A stretch of 19,875 nt of DNA from an uncultured Oscillospiraceae bacterium (GTDB taxonomy: Bacteria; Bacillota; Clostridia; Oscillospirales; Ruminococcaceae): assembly GCA_934486875.1 (NCBI GenBank), contig CAKSPU010000039.1, forward strand, positions 1 through 19,875, given 5' to 3'. A program made the translations under genes and the position numbers. The first letter of the stretch is position 1. Each line of letters begins with the position of its first letter. Shown piece by piece: positions 1 to 6,535 of this stretch. The notes under the pieces are model-generated. The model had not been told where the DNA came from and ran no database searches. It saw nothing but the letters and a program-made list of their open reading frames with translations.

Positions 1-157
1 GTTGGAAGGTTGAACGGACTTTCTCATGGTTTCAGGGTTCACGCCGCCTTTCAAAAGACTATGAGATAAAAGCTGTTTACGCTGAAACTATGTGTATTAT
101 TTCGCATATCCACACGCTTTTGCGTAGATTTTGATTCTATGTGGACAGGTTCTCGTT
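1..157 (+). mobile_element. Right end of an IS5-family insertion sequence (partial)
   Basis: The plus strand carries the last 43 codons of an IS5-type transposase, and the probable terminal inverted repeat follows its stop almost at once. Read inward on the minus strand, the putative end is GAGAACCTGTCCACATAGA (139-157). Its position a few bases after the transposase stop is usual for compact insertion sequences. The left end is outside the window, so the inverted repeat and any target duplication cannot be confirmed. The exact boundary near 157 is an inference. Confidence 0.6.
3..134 (+). CDS. IS5-family transposase, C-terminal end (cut by window edge)
   Basis: The frame is open from the first bases of the window to a TGA and encodes 43 residues. 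The visible part contains WKVERTFSWF, then RRLSKDYE. This matches the conserved C-terminal signature of IS5/IS4-type DDE transposases (VERTF-W----RRLSKDYE), which includes the last catalytic glutamate region with its following Arg/Lys. The enzyme would cut and rejoin the element ends. The N-terminal two thirds, with the two catalytic aspartates, is off the window, so intactness cannot be judged. The stop lies 2 bases before the convergent stop of the small membrane peptide on the minus strand. Confidence 0.8.
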   Translation, partial: WKVERTFSWFQGSRRLSKDYEIKAVYAETMCIISHIHTLLRRF

Positions 158-226
158 TATAAGATAGTAGATTCCTGCGCCGAGCACCAGCACACCGATT
201 ATAATTCCTAAAATACCTGTTATCAT
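137..226 (-). CDS. 29-residue single-helix membrane peptide coupled to metal ATPase
   Basis: The ATG overlaps the TGA of the upstream P-type ATPase (ATGA), and a GGAGG motif sits inside the last ATPase codons at good spacing, so translational coupling is likely. The peptide starts MITGILGIIIGVLVLGAGIY, an almost purely hydrophobic stretch long enough for one membrane span, and ends in a short polar tail (INENLST). I do not recognise a named family. Size and placement recall KdpF, the 29-residue subunit that stabilises the potassium P-type ATPase, but that is only an analogy. The last codons (GAG AAC CTG TCC ACA TAG) coincide with the presumed IS end, so the native C-terminus may have been longer and replaced by IS sequence. 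Confidence 0.6.
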   Translation of the reverse strand: MITGILGIIIGVLVLGAGIYYLINENLST

Positions 227-2097
227 TTCTTTTTCCTCCAGTTCAAAAGTAATGCCGAGTTGATTATTACAAGCACTGAGCCGCAGTTATGGACAAGTGC
301 GCCGATAACGGGGTTCAGCACTGCGGTTATGGCAAGAATTATGGCAACAAAGTTCAGCGTCATTGAGAATGTGAGATTTATTTTTATGGTCGTCATCATT
401 CGCTTTGAAAGGGCGATGAGGTGGGGGAGTTCCTTTACCTCGTCATCAACAAGGGCAATATCGGCGGCATCTACCGCAATGTCGCTTCCCACGCCGCCCA
501 TTGCTATTCCCACATTTGCACGCTTAAGGGCAGGTGCATCGTTGATACCGTCGCCTATCATCGCTGCTCCCCCCGGCTGACTGCAATCTGCCACATAGTT
601 GAGCTTGTCCTCGGGCAGGCAGTTGGCTCTCACCTCGGTTATTCCCAGTTCACCCGCAATGTTTTTCGCTGCATTTTCATTGTCTCCCGTAAGAAGAACG
701 GGCTCTACCCCAAGCTCTTTGAGACTTCTGATCATCTCACGGCTCTCTGCTCTCAGGGTGTCCGAAAGGACGATGAAGCCTGCAAATACGCCGTCTGCGG
801 CAGTAAATATGACCGTTGAGCCCTTGTGAATGTATGCTTCGGCTTTTTCGGTCATTTCTTCGGGAATGGGTATATTGTTTCCTGCAAGGAGCATTACATT
901 TCCCGCAAGCACCTCTCTGCCGTCAACAACTCCCCGTACACCCTTTCCCGTTGTCATCAGAAAACCGTCGGTTTTGGATATGGCAAGTTCTTTTCCCTTG
1001 GCAGCTTTAAGTATCGCCTTGCCGAGAGGGTGCTCCGAGCAGCTTTCCACCGATGCTGTAAGGGCAAGAAGCTCATCGCCATTCATATTTACAGCGGCAG
1101 TGTCAACGACCTCGGGCTTGCCGTATGTAAGTGTTCCCGTTTTGTCAAAGCATATCTTTTTTACCTTTGAAAGCCGTTCAAGAGCATCGCCCTCACGGAC
1201 AAGAAAGCCGTGCTTTGTAACATTTCCTATGCCTGCCATAATTGCCGTGGGCGTGGCGAGAACGAGGGAGCAGGGGCAGAACACTACAAGAATCGTTACG
1301 GCTCTGATTATCTCGCCGCTTATTGCCCAGGTCAGCGCAGCAGCTGTCAGGGCGATAACAACCACCCAGGTAGCCCACCTGTCCGCAAGCCCTACTATCT
1401 TCGCCTTGCCTGCGTCAGCGGACTGAACGAGCTTTATCATTCGTTGTATTGAGGAGTCCTCTCCGACCTTGGAGGCTCTCATCTCAAATGCGCCGAACTG
1501 GTTTACCGTGCCCGATGATACATCGTCGCCCACAGTTTTGTCAACGGGCAGTGATTCGCCTGTCATCACCGCCTGATTGACGCTTGTTTCGCCCGAGATT
1601 ATAATGCCGTCAACAGCGATAGTCTCGCCGGGGAGCACACGGAGGATATCGCCCACCTGCACTTTTTCCGCCGCAATGATCTTCTCGCTGCCTCCTGTTA
1701 TCACCCTTGCGGTACGGGGAGTGAGATGCACAAGCTTTTCGATGCCTGCCCTTGCCTTTGCAACGGTCAGGTCCTCGAGAAGTCCGCCAAGCTGCATAAT
1801 GAATGCCACCTCGCCTGCCGCAAAATCCTCGCCTATGCACACAGATGCGATGAGCGCCAGCGACACGAGCACGTCCGCCTTGATATCAAAGGCAGTCACC
1901 AGCCCTATTACCGCTTCAAGGACAATAGGCACGCCGCAGAGGATAACTGCCACCCAAGCTATGTTGAACGGCAGAATGTCATCGGGGGCTGCAAGACTGA
2001 TGACGAGGGATATTCCCGAAATGATGAGGAAGGCGATGTCCTTTTTGGTGCCGCCAAGCTCAAGCAGCTCTTCAAGCTTTCCCATAAGCTTTTTCAT
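223..2097 (-). CDS. P1B-type heavy-metal-translocating ATPase
   Basis: This is a 624-residue membrane pump expected to move a transition-metal ion across the cytoplasmic membrane, driven by ATP. All hallmarks are visible: the TGES actuator loop near residue 180, the metal-site CPC in the membrane (274-276), the phosphorylated aspartate in DKTGT (Asp318), the SEHPLG nucleotide motif near 350-360 and GDGINDAPA (515-523). There is no N-terminal HMA or CxxC domain. The eighth membrane helix carries HNCGS (603-607), unlike the DTGAT of Zn/Cd pumps or the MSSS-type motif of copper pumps, so the substrate is unsettled. The in-frame ATG 9 bases upstream touches the AAAGGA ribosome site, so the next ATG was chosen. 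The gene lies downstream of csoR behind CsoR-like operators, which points to copper(I) or a similar thiophilic metal. Confidence 0.95.
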   Translation of the reverse strand: MKKLMGKLEELLELGGTKKDIAFLIISGISLVISLAAPDDILPFNIAWVAVILCGVPIVLEAVIGLVTAFDIKADVLVSLALIASVCIGEDFAAGEVAFIMQLGGLLEDLTVAKARAGIEKLVHLTPRTARVITGGSEKIIAAEKVQVGDILRVLPGETIAVDGIIISGETSVNQAVMTGESLPVDKTVGDDVSSGTVNQFGAFEMRASKVGEDSSIQRMIKLVQSADAGKAKIVGLADRWATWVVVIALTAAALTWAISGEIIRAVTILVVFCPCSLVLATPTAIMAGIGNVTKHGFLVREGDALERLSKVKKICFDKTGTLTYGKPEVVDTAAVNMNGDELLALTASVESCSEHPLGKAILKAAKGKELAISKTDGFLMTTGKGVRGVVDGREVLAGNVMLLAGNNIPIPEEMTEKAEAYIHKGSTVIFTAADGVFAGFIVLSDTLRAESREMIRSLKELGVEPVLLTGDNENAAKNIAGELGITEVRANCLPEDKLNYVADCSQPGGAAMIGDGINDAPALKRANVGIAMGGVGSDIAVDAADIALVDDEVKELPHLIALSKRMMTTIKINLTFSMTLNFVAIILAITAVLNPVIGALVHNCGSVLVIINSALLLNWRKKK

Positions 2098-2163
2098 ATT
2101 TACCATTCCTTTCCCAAAGCTGCGTTCAAAAAAATGAACGTATGCTTTTAAACTCTCAAAAAC

Positions 2164-2177
2164 TACCTATGGGGGTA
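2164..2177. promoter_or_regulatory. CsoR-like operator box 2
   Basis: TACCTATGGGGGTA is a second copy of the same motif in the same orientation, 34 bases from the first. It lies just downstream of the -10 in the transcribed leader. Two spaced boxes suggest cooperative binding or binding of two tetramers. Confidence 0.78.
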
Positions 2178-2193
2178 TATGTTTATCAGCTGT

Positions 2194-2222
2194 ATTATAC
2201 CATAGGGGGTATAAGTTGTCAA
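2194..2222 (-). promoter_or_regulatory. Sigma-A-type promoter of the metal ATPase operon
   Basis: Minus-strand TTGACA (2217-2222) and TATAAT (2194-2199) are separated by exactly 17 bases. One CsoR-like operator fills the spacer between them, so bound repressor would block RNA polymerase directly. Confidence 0.85.
2198..2211. promoter_or_regulatory. CsoR-like operator box 1
   Basis: TACCATAGGGGGTA matches the known CsoR-family operator form TACC-N4-GGGGGTA, a pseudo-palindrome with a G-tract. It lies in the -35/-10 spacer of the ATPase promoter. Confidence 0.8.
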
Positions 2223-2229
2223 GAGGGAA

Positions 2230-2262
2230 AATAAAAAAAGCAGCCTTTTTTTGGCTGCTTTC
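2230..2262 (-). terminator. Intrinsic terminator of csoR
   Basis: On the minus strand the 9-bp stem AAAGCAGCC/GGCTGCTTT with a seven-base A loop is followed by a run of T. It lies 14 bases after the csoR stop and separates csoR from the ATPase promoter, so the two are separate transcripts. Confidence 0.88.
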
Positions 2263-2275
2263 AGAAAGCTTGATA

Positions 2276-2548
2276 TCACTGCATATTCGCAAATCTCTCA
2301 ATAGCCTTGGTGAAATTGGCTATTTCTTCGGAATCGCCACGCTCAACAGCGTCCTTGATGCAGTGGTTGATGTGACCCTCAAGAACGACCTGTCCCGCCT
2401 TGTTCAGAGCGGATTTTGCGGCGTTTATCTGAGCCAGTATATCCTCACAGGGAACGTCCTCATCTATCATACGGTCAATGGCGTTCACCTGACCGATTAT
2501 TTTTTTCAGCCGTCTGTGCAGATTGTCTGCGTCCATACATTTCTTCAT
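2276..2548 (-). CDS. csoR: CsoR-family copper-sensing transcriptional repressor
   Basis: This is a 90-residue all-helical DNA-binding repressor (DUF156) that releases DNA on binding metal. The copper ligand set of CsoR is present as Cys34, His59 and Cys63, in the contexts VPCEDIL and GHINHCI, rather than the RcnR (Ni/Co) set, which has histidine at the last position and an N-terminal histidine. The length is normal for the family. The ATG is preceded by AAAGGAAA. The gene has its own promoter and terminator, and the ATPase downstream has two matching operator boxes, so the ATPase operon is the probable target. No such box is seen at the csoR promoter itself, so autoregulation is not evident. 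Confidence 0.93.
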   Translation of the reverse strand: MKKCMDADNLHRRLKKIIGQVNAIDRMIDEDVPCEDILAQINAAKSALNKAGQVVLEGHINHCIKDAVERGDSEEIANFTKAIERFANMQ

Positions 2549-2584
2549 AGTCCGTTTCCTTTCCCGTCAGGTGGATTTTCTAAT

Positions 2585-2613
2585 ATTATAGCAGAATAAA
2601 AGATCTTTGTCAA
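2585..2613 (-). promoter_or_regulatory. Promoter of csoR
   Basis: Minus-strand TTGACA (2608-2613), a 17-base spacer and TATAAT (2585-2590) lie about 37 bases upstream of the csoR ATG. No TACC-N4-GGGGGTA box overlaps it. Confidence 0.85.
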
Positions 2614-2892
2614 GGAAAGCGGTTCATTTATCCACGGTATTTCAACGAGTGAATTATTCTTCTTAAAATTATAAATAAGTTATTGTAGGGGACGGGTTTC
2701 CTGTCCCGTTTCATAATATTGGTGACTGCGGGACGGGAGACCCGTCCCCTACGGTAAAATATGGTGATTTAAAATGCACTCACATCAAAAGTTCACTATT
2801 TACTCATTGAAATACCGTCCGAATATTTTCCTTAAATTTGCAGATAATAGCATAGATCTTGCAACTGTTTTTGTATCAAGGAGAGCTGTCTT
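2614..2892. other. Gene-free stretch holding one foldback repeat
   Basis: There is no convincing reading frame on either strand between the csoR promoter and the OPT transporter. The foldback repeat listed separately is the only clear structure. No good -35/-10 pair for the transporter is evident; AT-rich candidates near 2660-2680 and 2835-2865 are too weak to call. Confidence 0.6.
2685..2752. repeat. 68-bp GC-rich foldback repeat (MITE/REP-like)
   Basis: Two 24-base arms (2685-2708 and 2729-2752) are inverted copies differing at two positions, and both differences become G-U pairs in RNA. The outer ends are GTAGGGGACGGG and CCCGTCCCCTAC, and the loop is 20 bases and AT-rich. The right arm alone also folds as GGGACGGG-AGA-CCCGTCCC. 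The GC block is sharply different from the AT-rich surroundings. The ends include TA on both sides, as in TA-duplicating mini-elements, but with one copy in the window this is not proved. Confidence 0.75.
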
Positions 2893-4770
2893 ATGAAAAA
2901 GGAAAAGTTCACGCCCTATGTGCCGTCGGAGAAAATAACTCCCGAATTTACAGCCGTTTCGGTGATCTCGGGAATTATCCTTGCGGTGGTGTTCGGGGCG
3001 GCAAACGCTTATCTCGGGCTGAGAGTGGGGCTCACGGTATCCGCATCTATCCCTGCGGCGGTCATTTCAATGGGCGTTATCAGGGGGCTTCTGAAGCGTG
3101 ATTCCATTCTCGAGAGCAATATCGTCCAGACCATCGGCTCGGCAGGTGAATCCATTGCGGCGGGATCTATATTCACTCTCCCCGCCCTGTTTTTATGGGC
3201 AAAGGAGGGGACTGCACCATTTCCCGACCTGTGGGAGATATTCTTCATCGCCCTGTGCGGCGGACTGCTTGGCGTTGCATTTATGATACCACTGAGAAAT
3301 GCCCTTATAGTAAAGGAGCACGGGGTGCTGCCGTATCCCGAGGGCACTGCCTGCGCCGAGGTGCTTCTTGCGGGGGAAAACGGCGGCAGAGGGGCGGCAA
3401 GCGTTTTCATCGGAATGGCTGTGGCTGCGGCGGTGAAGTTCATAACCGACGGTCTGCGCATAATTTCGGGGGCGGTAACATTTCCTGTAAGGGCGCTTAA
3501 GACCCATTTTTCCGTTGAGATATATCCCGCTCTCCTTGGGGTGGGATATATCTGCGGGGCGAAAATTTCCTCGTATATGTTTGCGGGAGGGGTGCTGGGC
3601 TGGTTCGTCCTTATCCCCGCAATATCTGTTTTCGGCGGCGATACCGTGCTGTATCCCGCCGATGTGCCAATTTCCGTGCTTTACGAAACAGGGGGAGCGT
3701 CTGCCATATGGAGCAGCTATATCCGCTATATGGGTGCGGGAGCGGTGGCTGCGGGTGGACTTATAAGCCTTATTCGCTCATTTCCTCTCATATTCTCCGC
3801 ATTCGGCACGGCGGTAAAGGGCATCGGCAGCAAGGGGACAGGTGAAAGGACGGACAGAAATCTTGATATCCGTGTCACTTTAGGCATTGCCGCAGCTGTG
3901 ATACTGCTTCTGTGGCTGTACCCCGGTATTCCCGTATCACTTGCGGGAACAGTTTTCATCGTCCTCTTCGGATTTTTCTTTGCGGCAGTTTCCTCACGAA
4001 TGACGGGGCTTGTGGGCAGCAGCAACAATCCCGTTTCGGGAATGACCATTGCAACGCTCCTTGTCTGCACATTTCTATTGAAGCTTACAGGCGAAACGGG
4101 CAGCAGGGCTATGACTGCCGCCATTGCCATAGGCTCGGTTATCTGCATCATTGCATCGGTGGCGGGGGACACGTCTCAGGATCTGAAAACGGGCTATATC
4201 CTCGGGGCTACCCCATCAAAACAGCAGATAGGGGAGCTTATCGGTGTTCTTGCGGCATCTGCAGCCATAGGCGGAGTTATGCTGCTTCTCAATGCCGCCT
4301 GGGGATTCGGTTCGGAGGAGCTTGCCGCTCCACAGGCAACTCTTATGAAAATGATAGTTGAGGGCGTTATGAACGACACTCTCAACTGGCAGCTCGTATT
4401 TATGGGTGTGTTTATAGCCATAGCTGTTGAGATACTCGGAATACCCGTTCTTCCCGTTGCTATCGGGCTGTATCTGCCCCTTGAACTGACGGCGGCTATT
4501 ATGATAGGCGGGCTTGTCCGTTACTTTGCGGAAAAGCGTGGGAATATCTCTGCAAAGGGCGTGCTTTTCTGCTCGGGACTTATCGCAGGGGAAGGGCTTG
4601 CGGGCATTCTTCTGGCGCTCCTTGCGGTCATAGGCGTAAGCGGCAGTCTTGACCTTTCGGGACGGTTTGATCTTGGCATTATCGGCACTGTGATAATGCT
4701 TGCACTCATTATTTCGCTGATACTTTTTTACGCACTGAGAGGGAATGATGATGAAAAGAATAACGGCTGA
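2893..4770 (+). CDS. OPT-family oligopeptide transporter
   Basis: This is a 625-residue, strongly hydrophobic protein with about 14-16 predicted membrane spans along its whole length. It matches the prokaryotic OPT/YSL family. The N-terminal region has FGAANAYLGLRVGLTVSASI and then SNIVQTIGSAGESIAAG, both conserved landmarks of bacterial OPT proteins. The family moves small peptides or metal-chelate ligands, usually driven by protons. The substrate cannot be read from the sequence. The length is typical. The ATG follows GGAGAG at good spacing. The 3' end overlaps the next gene by about 20 bases, so the two are translationally linked. Confidence 0.93.
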   Translation: MKKEKFTPYVPSEKITPEFTAVSVISGIILAVVFGAANAYLGLRVGLTVSASIPAAVISMGVIRGLLKRDSILESNIVQTIGSAGESIAAGSIFTLPALFLWAKEGTAPFPDLWEIFFIALCGGLLGVAFMIPLRNALIVKEHGVLPYPEGTACAEVLLAGENGGRGAASVFIGMAVAAAVKFITDGLRIISGAVTFPVRALKTHFSVEIYPALLGVGYICGAKISSYMFAGGVLGWFVLIPAISVFGGDTVLYPADVPISVLYETGGASAIWSSYIRYMGAGAVAAGGLISLIRSFPLIFSAFGTAVKGIGSKGTGERTDRNLDIRVTLGIAAAVILLLWLYPGIPVSLAGTVFIVLFGFFFAAVSSRMTGLVGSSNNPVSGMTIATLLVCTFLLKLTGETGSRAMTAAIAIGSVICIIASVAGDTSQDLKTGYILGATPSKQQIGELIGVLAASAAIGGVMLLLNAAWGFGSEELAAPQATLMKMIVEGVMNDTLNWQLVFMGVFIAIAVEILGIPVLPVAIGLYLPLELTAAIMIGGLVRYFAEKRGNISAKGVLFCSGLIAGEGLAGILLALLAVIGVSGSLDLSGRFDLGIIGTVIMLALIISLILFYALRGNDDEKNNG

Positions 4771-5077
4771 GGATATCCCGATGATAAAGGGGAATCTATG
4801 CACGGAGACCGATGATTCGGGCTTTGTGGTCATAATTATGCATCACAACGGCATATTTGACCGCCTTGCACAGCGTATTTTCGGAAAGCCTGAGATATCC
4901 CATATTCACCTTGATGAAAGGGGCAGCTTTGTGTGGAAGTGCATTGACGGCAGCAGCATTTCGGATATCGGTGAAAGGGTAAAAGACCGCTTCGGCAGCG
5001 GTGCAGAGCCTGTTTACGGGCGGCTTCTGATGTTTTTTGAGACGCTGAGAGAATGTGGGTTTGTGGAGATGAAATGA
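4751..5077 (+). CDS. PqqD-like small protein (RiPP-recognition-type fold)
   Basis: The product has about 108 residues with the PqqD signature: a beta-rich first half, then HIHLDERGSFVWKCIDG and SSISDIGERV, and a helical end. PqqD and related domains bind leader peptides of ribosomally made peptides and pass them to modifying enzymes, but no radical-SAM enzyme or precursor peptide is seen nearby. Three consecutive ATGs begin at 4745. The third is chosen because GAGAGGG lies 7 bases before it. The start lies inside the end of the OPT transporter gene. A role tied to the transporter or its substrate is inferred only from this coupling. Confidence 0.75.
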   Translation: MKRITAEDIPMIKGNLCTETDDSGFVVIIMHHNGIFDRLAQRIFGKPEISHIHLDERGSFVWKCIDGSSISDIGERVKDRFGSGAEPVYGRLLMFFETLRECGFVEMK

Positions 5078-5081
5078 AATG

Positions 5082-5109
5082 GGCTGCCACGGTGTGCTCC
5101 GTGGCAGCC
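5082..5109 (+). terminator. Strong hairpin after the OPT-pqqD operon
   Basis: A perfect 11-bp stem GGCTGCCACGG/CCGTGGCAGCC with a six-base loop lies 4 bases after the pqqD-like stop. It lacks a T-run, so it may stop transcription weakly or act with the larger foldback directly downstream. Confidence 0.6.
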
Positions 5110-5111
5110 TA

Positions 5112-5214
5112 ATACTAATAACCAATAAAACTGTAGACAAAAAATCTTCGCATAATCCATATACGCAAGATTATGCGAAGATTTTTTGTACAGTTTTTAA
5201 TTGGTTCTTAGTAT
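5112..5214. repeat. 103-bp AT-rich foldback element, terminator-like in both directions
   Basis: Arms 5112-5157 and 5169-5214 (46 bases each) are imperfect inverted copies around an 11-base loop. The inner 19 bases (ending TCTTCGCATAATC on the left) pair perfectly, then AAAAAA/TTTTTT, a 2-base bulge, and a further imperfect outer part. It lies between the convergent pqqD and rlmI-like genes. The inner stem followed by T6 on either strand looks like a bidirectional terminator. The long outer pairing goes beyond a normal terminator and suggests a mini-element. Confidence 0.75.
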
Positions 5215-5301
5215 CTGTCTGTCAAAAGAGACTTTTGCCGATAAACATAGTTTACCATAGCTTTTGCCTTTGTGCTTATTTGTGCGTTTTTTTGCCCCAA
5301 C

Positions 5302-6522
5302 TTAAATTATCTGCAAAAGGAAGAATTTAAGATATTCCGTTTCGTCCACAGCCATAAGGATAGGGTGGTCGGGAGCCTGACGGCGGAGCTCGATAAGTCT
5401 CAGATCAACGCCTGCTGCCTTTGCCGCAGCTTTCAGCATATCCGCAAAAAGCTCGTCTTTCATAAAATGGGAGCAGGAAGCCGTGGCAAGATATCCGCCT
5501 CTGGGCAGAAGTCTCATTGCAAGGGTGTTGAGCTCCAGATAGCCGTTTCTTGCGTTGCCCACAGTCTTGCGGGACTTTGTGAATGCGGGCGGGTCAAGGA
5601 TTATGTAGTCCGCACTCCTGTCGTGAGCCTCGATACGGGCTTTGAGAAAATCAAATACATCGCTCTGAACAAAATCCATATTGCCCTCAAGACCGTTCAG
5701 CACTGCATTTGACCGTGCCATTTCCACCGCTGCCGCAGATACGTCCACAGCCGTAACGTGGGCTGCCCCTGCCTTTGCGCAGTTAAGGGCGAATGAGCCT
5801 GTGTGGGTGCAGCAGTCGATAACGTTTTTGCCCCCTGCAATAGCTGCGGCGGCACGTCTGTTGTACTTCTGGTCAAGGAAAAAGCCCGTTTTCTGACCGT
5901 TTTCCACATCGACCCTGTAGCGAATGCCGTTTTCCGTTATCTCGGTGACGGGAGATGCGCCGTCCTCACGGAAATACCAGCCCTTTTCCTCGCTCATACC
6001 CTCCAGCGTGCGGATATTCACATCGTTTCTCAGATAAACGCCTCTTATCTTAACTCCGTCATTTCTGAGGATATCAAGGAGTGCATTCAGGATAATGTCA
6101 CGTCTCTGTTCGATGCCGAGAGAAAGTATCTGGACGGAAAGGAGGTCGTTGAATTTATCTGCGGTAAGCCCCGGGAAGCCGTCCGCTTCACCGAAAATAA
6201 GGCGGCAGGCATTCATATCCTCCTTTGTCATAACCGTTTTGCGGTAGCTGTAGGCGTATTCAAGGCGGCGCTTGAAAAAGCTGTCATCAAAGGTATCGTT
6301 TGCATTTCGGGAAATTATCCTTACACGGATCTTTGAATGGGAGTTGAAAAATCCTGTGCCGATGTATCTGCCCTTTTCGGAAATGACATCTGCAAGTTCG
6401 CCGTCGGTTATCTCATCGGCTGCGGTTATCTCATTGTCGTATATCCAGGGGTGACCGTCCGAGGTGCGCTTTCTGCATTTTTCCGTAACGGTGACACGGG
6501 GAAAGTCTCTTTTTATATTCAT
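5302..6522 (-). CDS. RlmI-like class I SAM-dependent 23S rRNA methyltransferase
   Basis: The 406-residue protein has an N-terminal PUA-type RNA-binding domain (about residues 1-80, containing GHPWIYDNEI) and a C-terminal Rossmann methyltransferase domain. The SAM-binding motif is seen as DCCTHTGSFALNCAKAGA and the catalytic motif as DPPAFTKSRK. This architecture and length match the RlmI/COG1092 family, which methylates cytosine in 23S rRNA (C1962 in E. coli). The exact target here is inferred. AAGGA precedes the ATG and overlaps the stop of the upstream thrE-type gene, 13 bases away. It is the last gene of the minus-strand operon. Confidence 0.88.
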   Translation of the reverse strand: MNIKRDFPRVTVTEKCRKRTSDGHPWIYDNEITAADEITDGELADVISEKGRYIGTGFFNSHSKIRVRIISRNANDTFDDSFFKRRLEYAYSYRKTVMTKEDMNACRLIFGEADGFPGLTADKFNDLLSVQILSLGIEQRRDIILNALLDILRNDGVKIRGVYLRNDVNIRTLEGMSEEKGWYFREDGASPVTEITENGIRYRVDVENGQKTGFFLDQKYNRRAAAAIAGGKNVIDCCTHTGSFALNCAKAGAAHVTAVDVSAAAVEMARSNAVLNGLEGNMDFVQSDVFDFLKARIEAHDRSADYIILDPPAFTKSRKTVGNARNGYLELNTLAMRLLPRGGYLATASCSHFMKDELFADMLKAAAKAAGVDLRLIELRRQAPDHPILMAVDETEYLKFFLLQII

Positions 6523-6535
6523 TTTAAATATCCTT

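Noticed and set aside
1..136. CRISPR array, tRNA, rRNA or attachment site anywhere in the window
   Set aside because: No regularly spaced direct repeats, no cloverleaf sequence with GTTCGANTC-type arm and no rRNA-like stretch was seen; the left edge is explained by the IS5 transposase end.
830..1426. 198-codon open frame antisense to the metal ATPase
   Set aside because: Ser/Ala/Thr-rich translation typical of an antisense shadow; the ATPase motifs lie on the other strand.
2831..5320. 12-base match TTTGCAGATAAT found in opposite orientation on both sides of the OPT-pqqD pair
   Set aside because: A match this short is expected by chance in about 20 kb searched on both strands.
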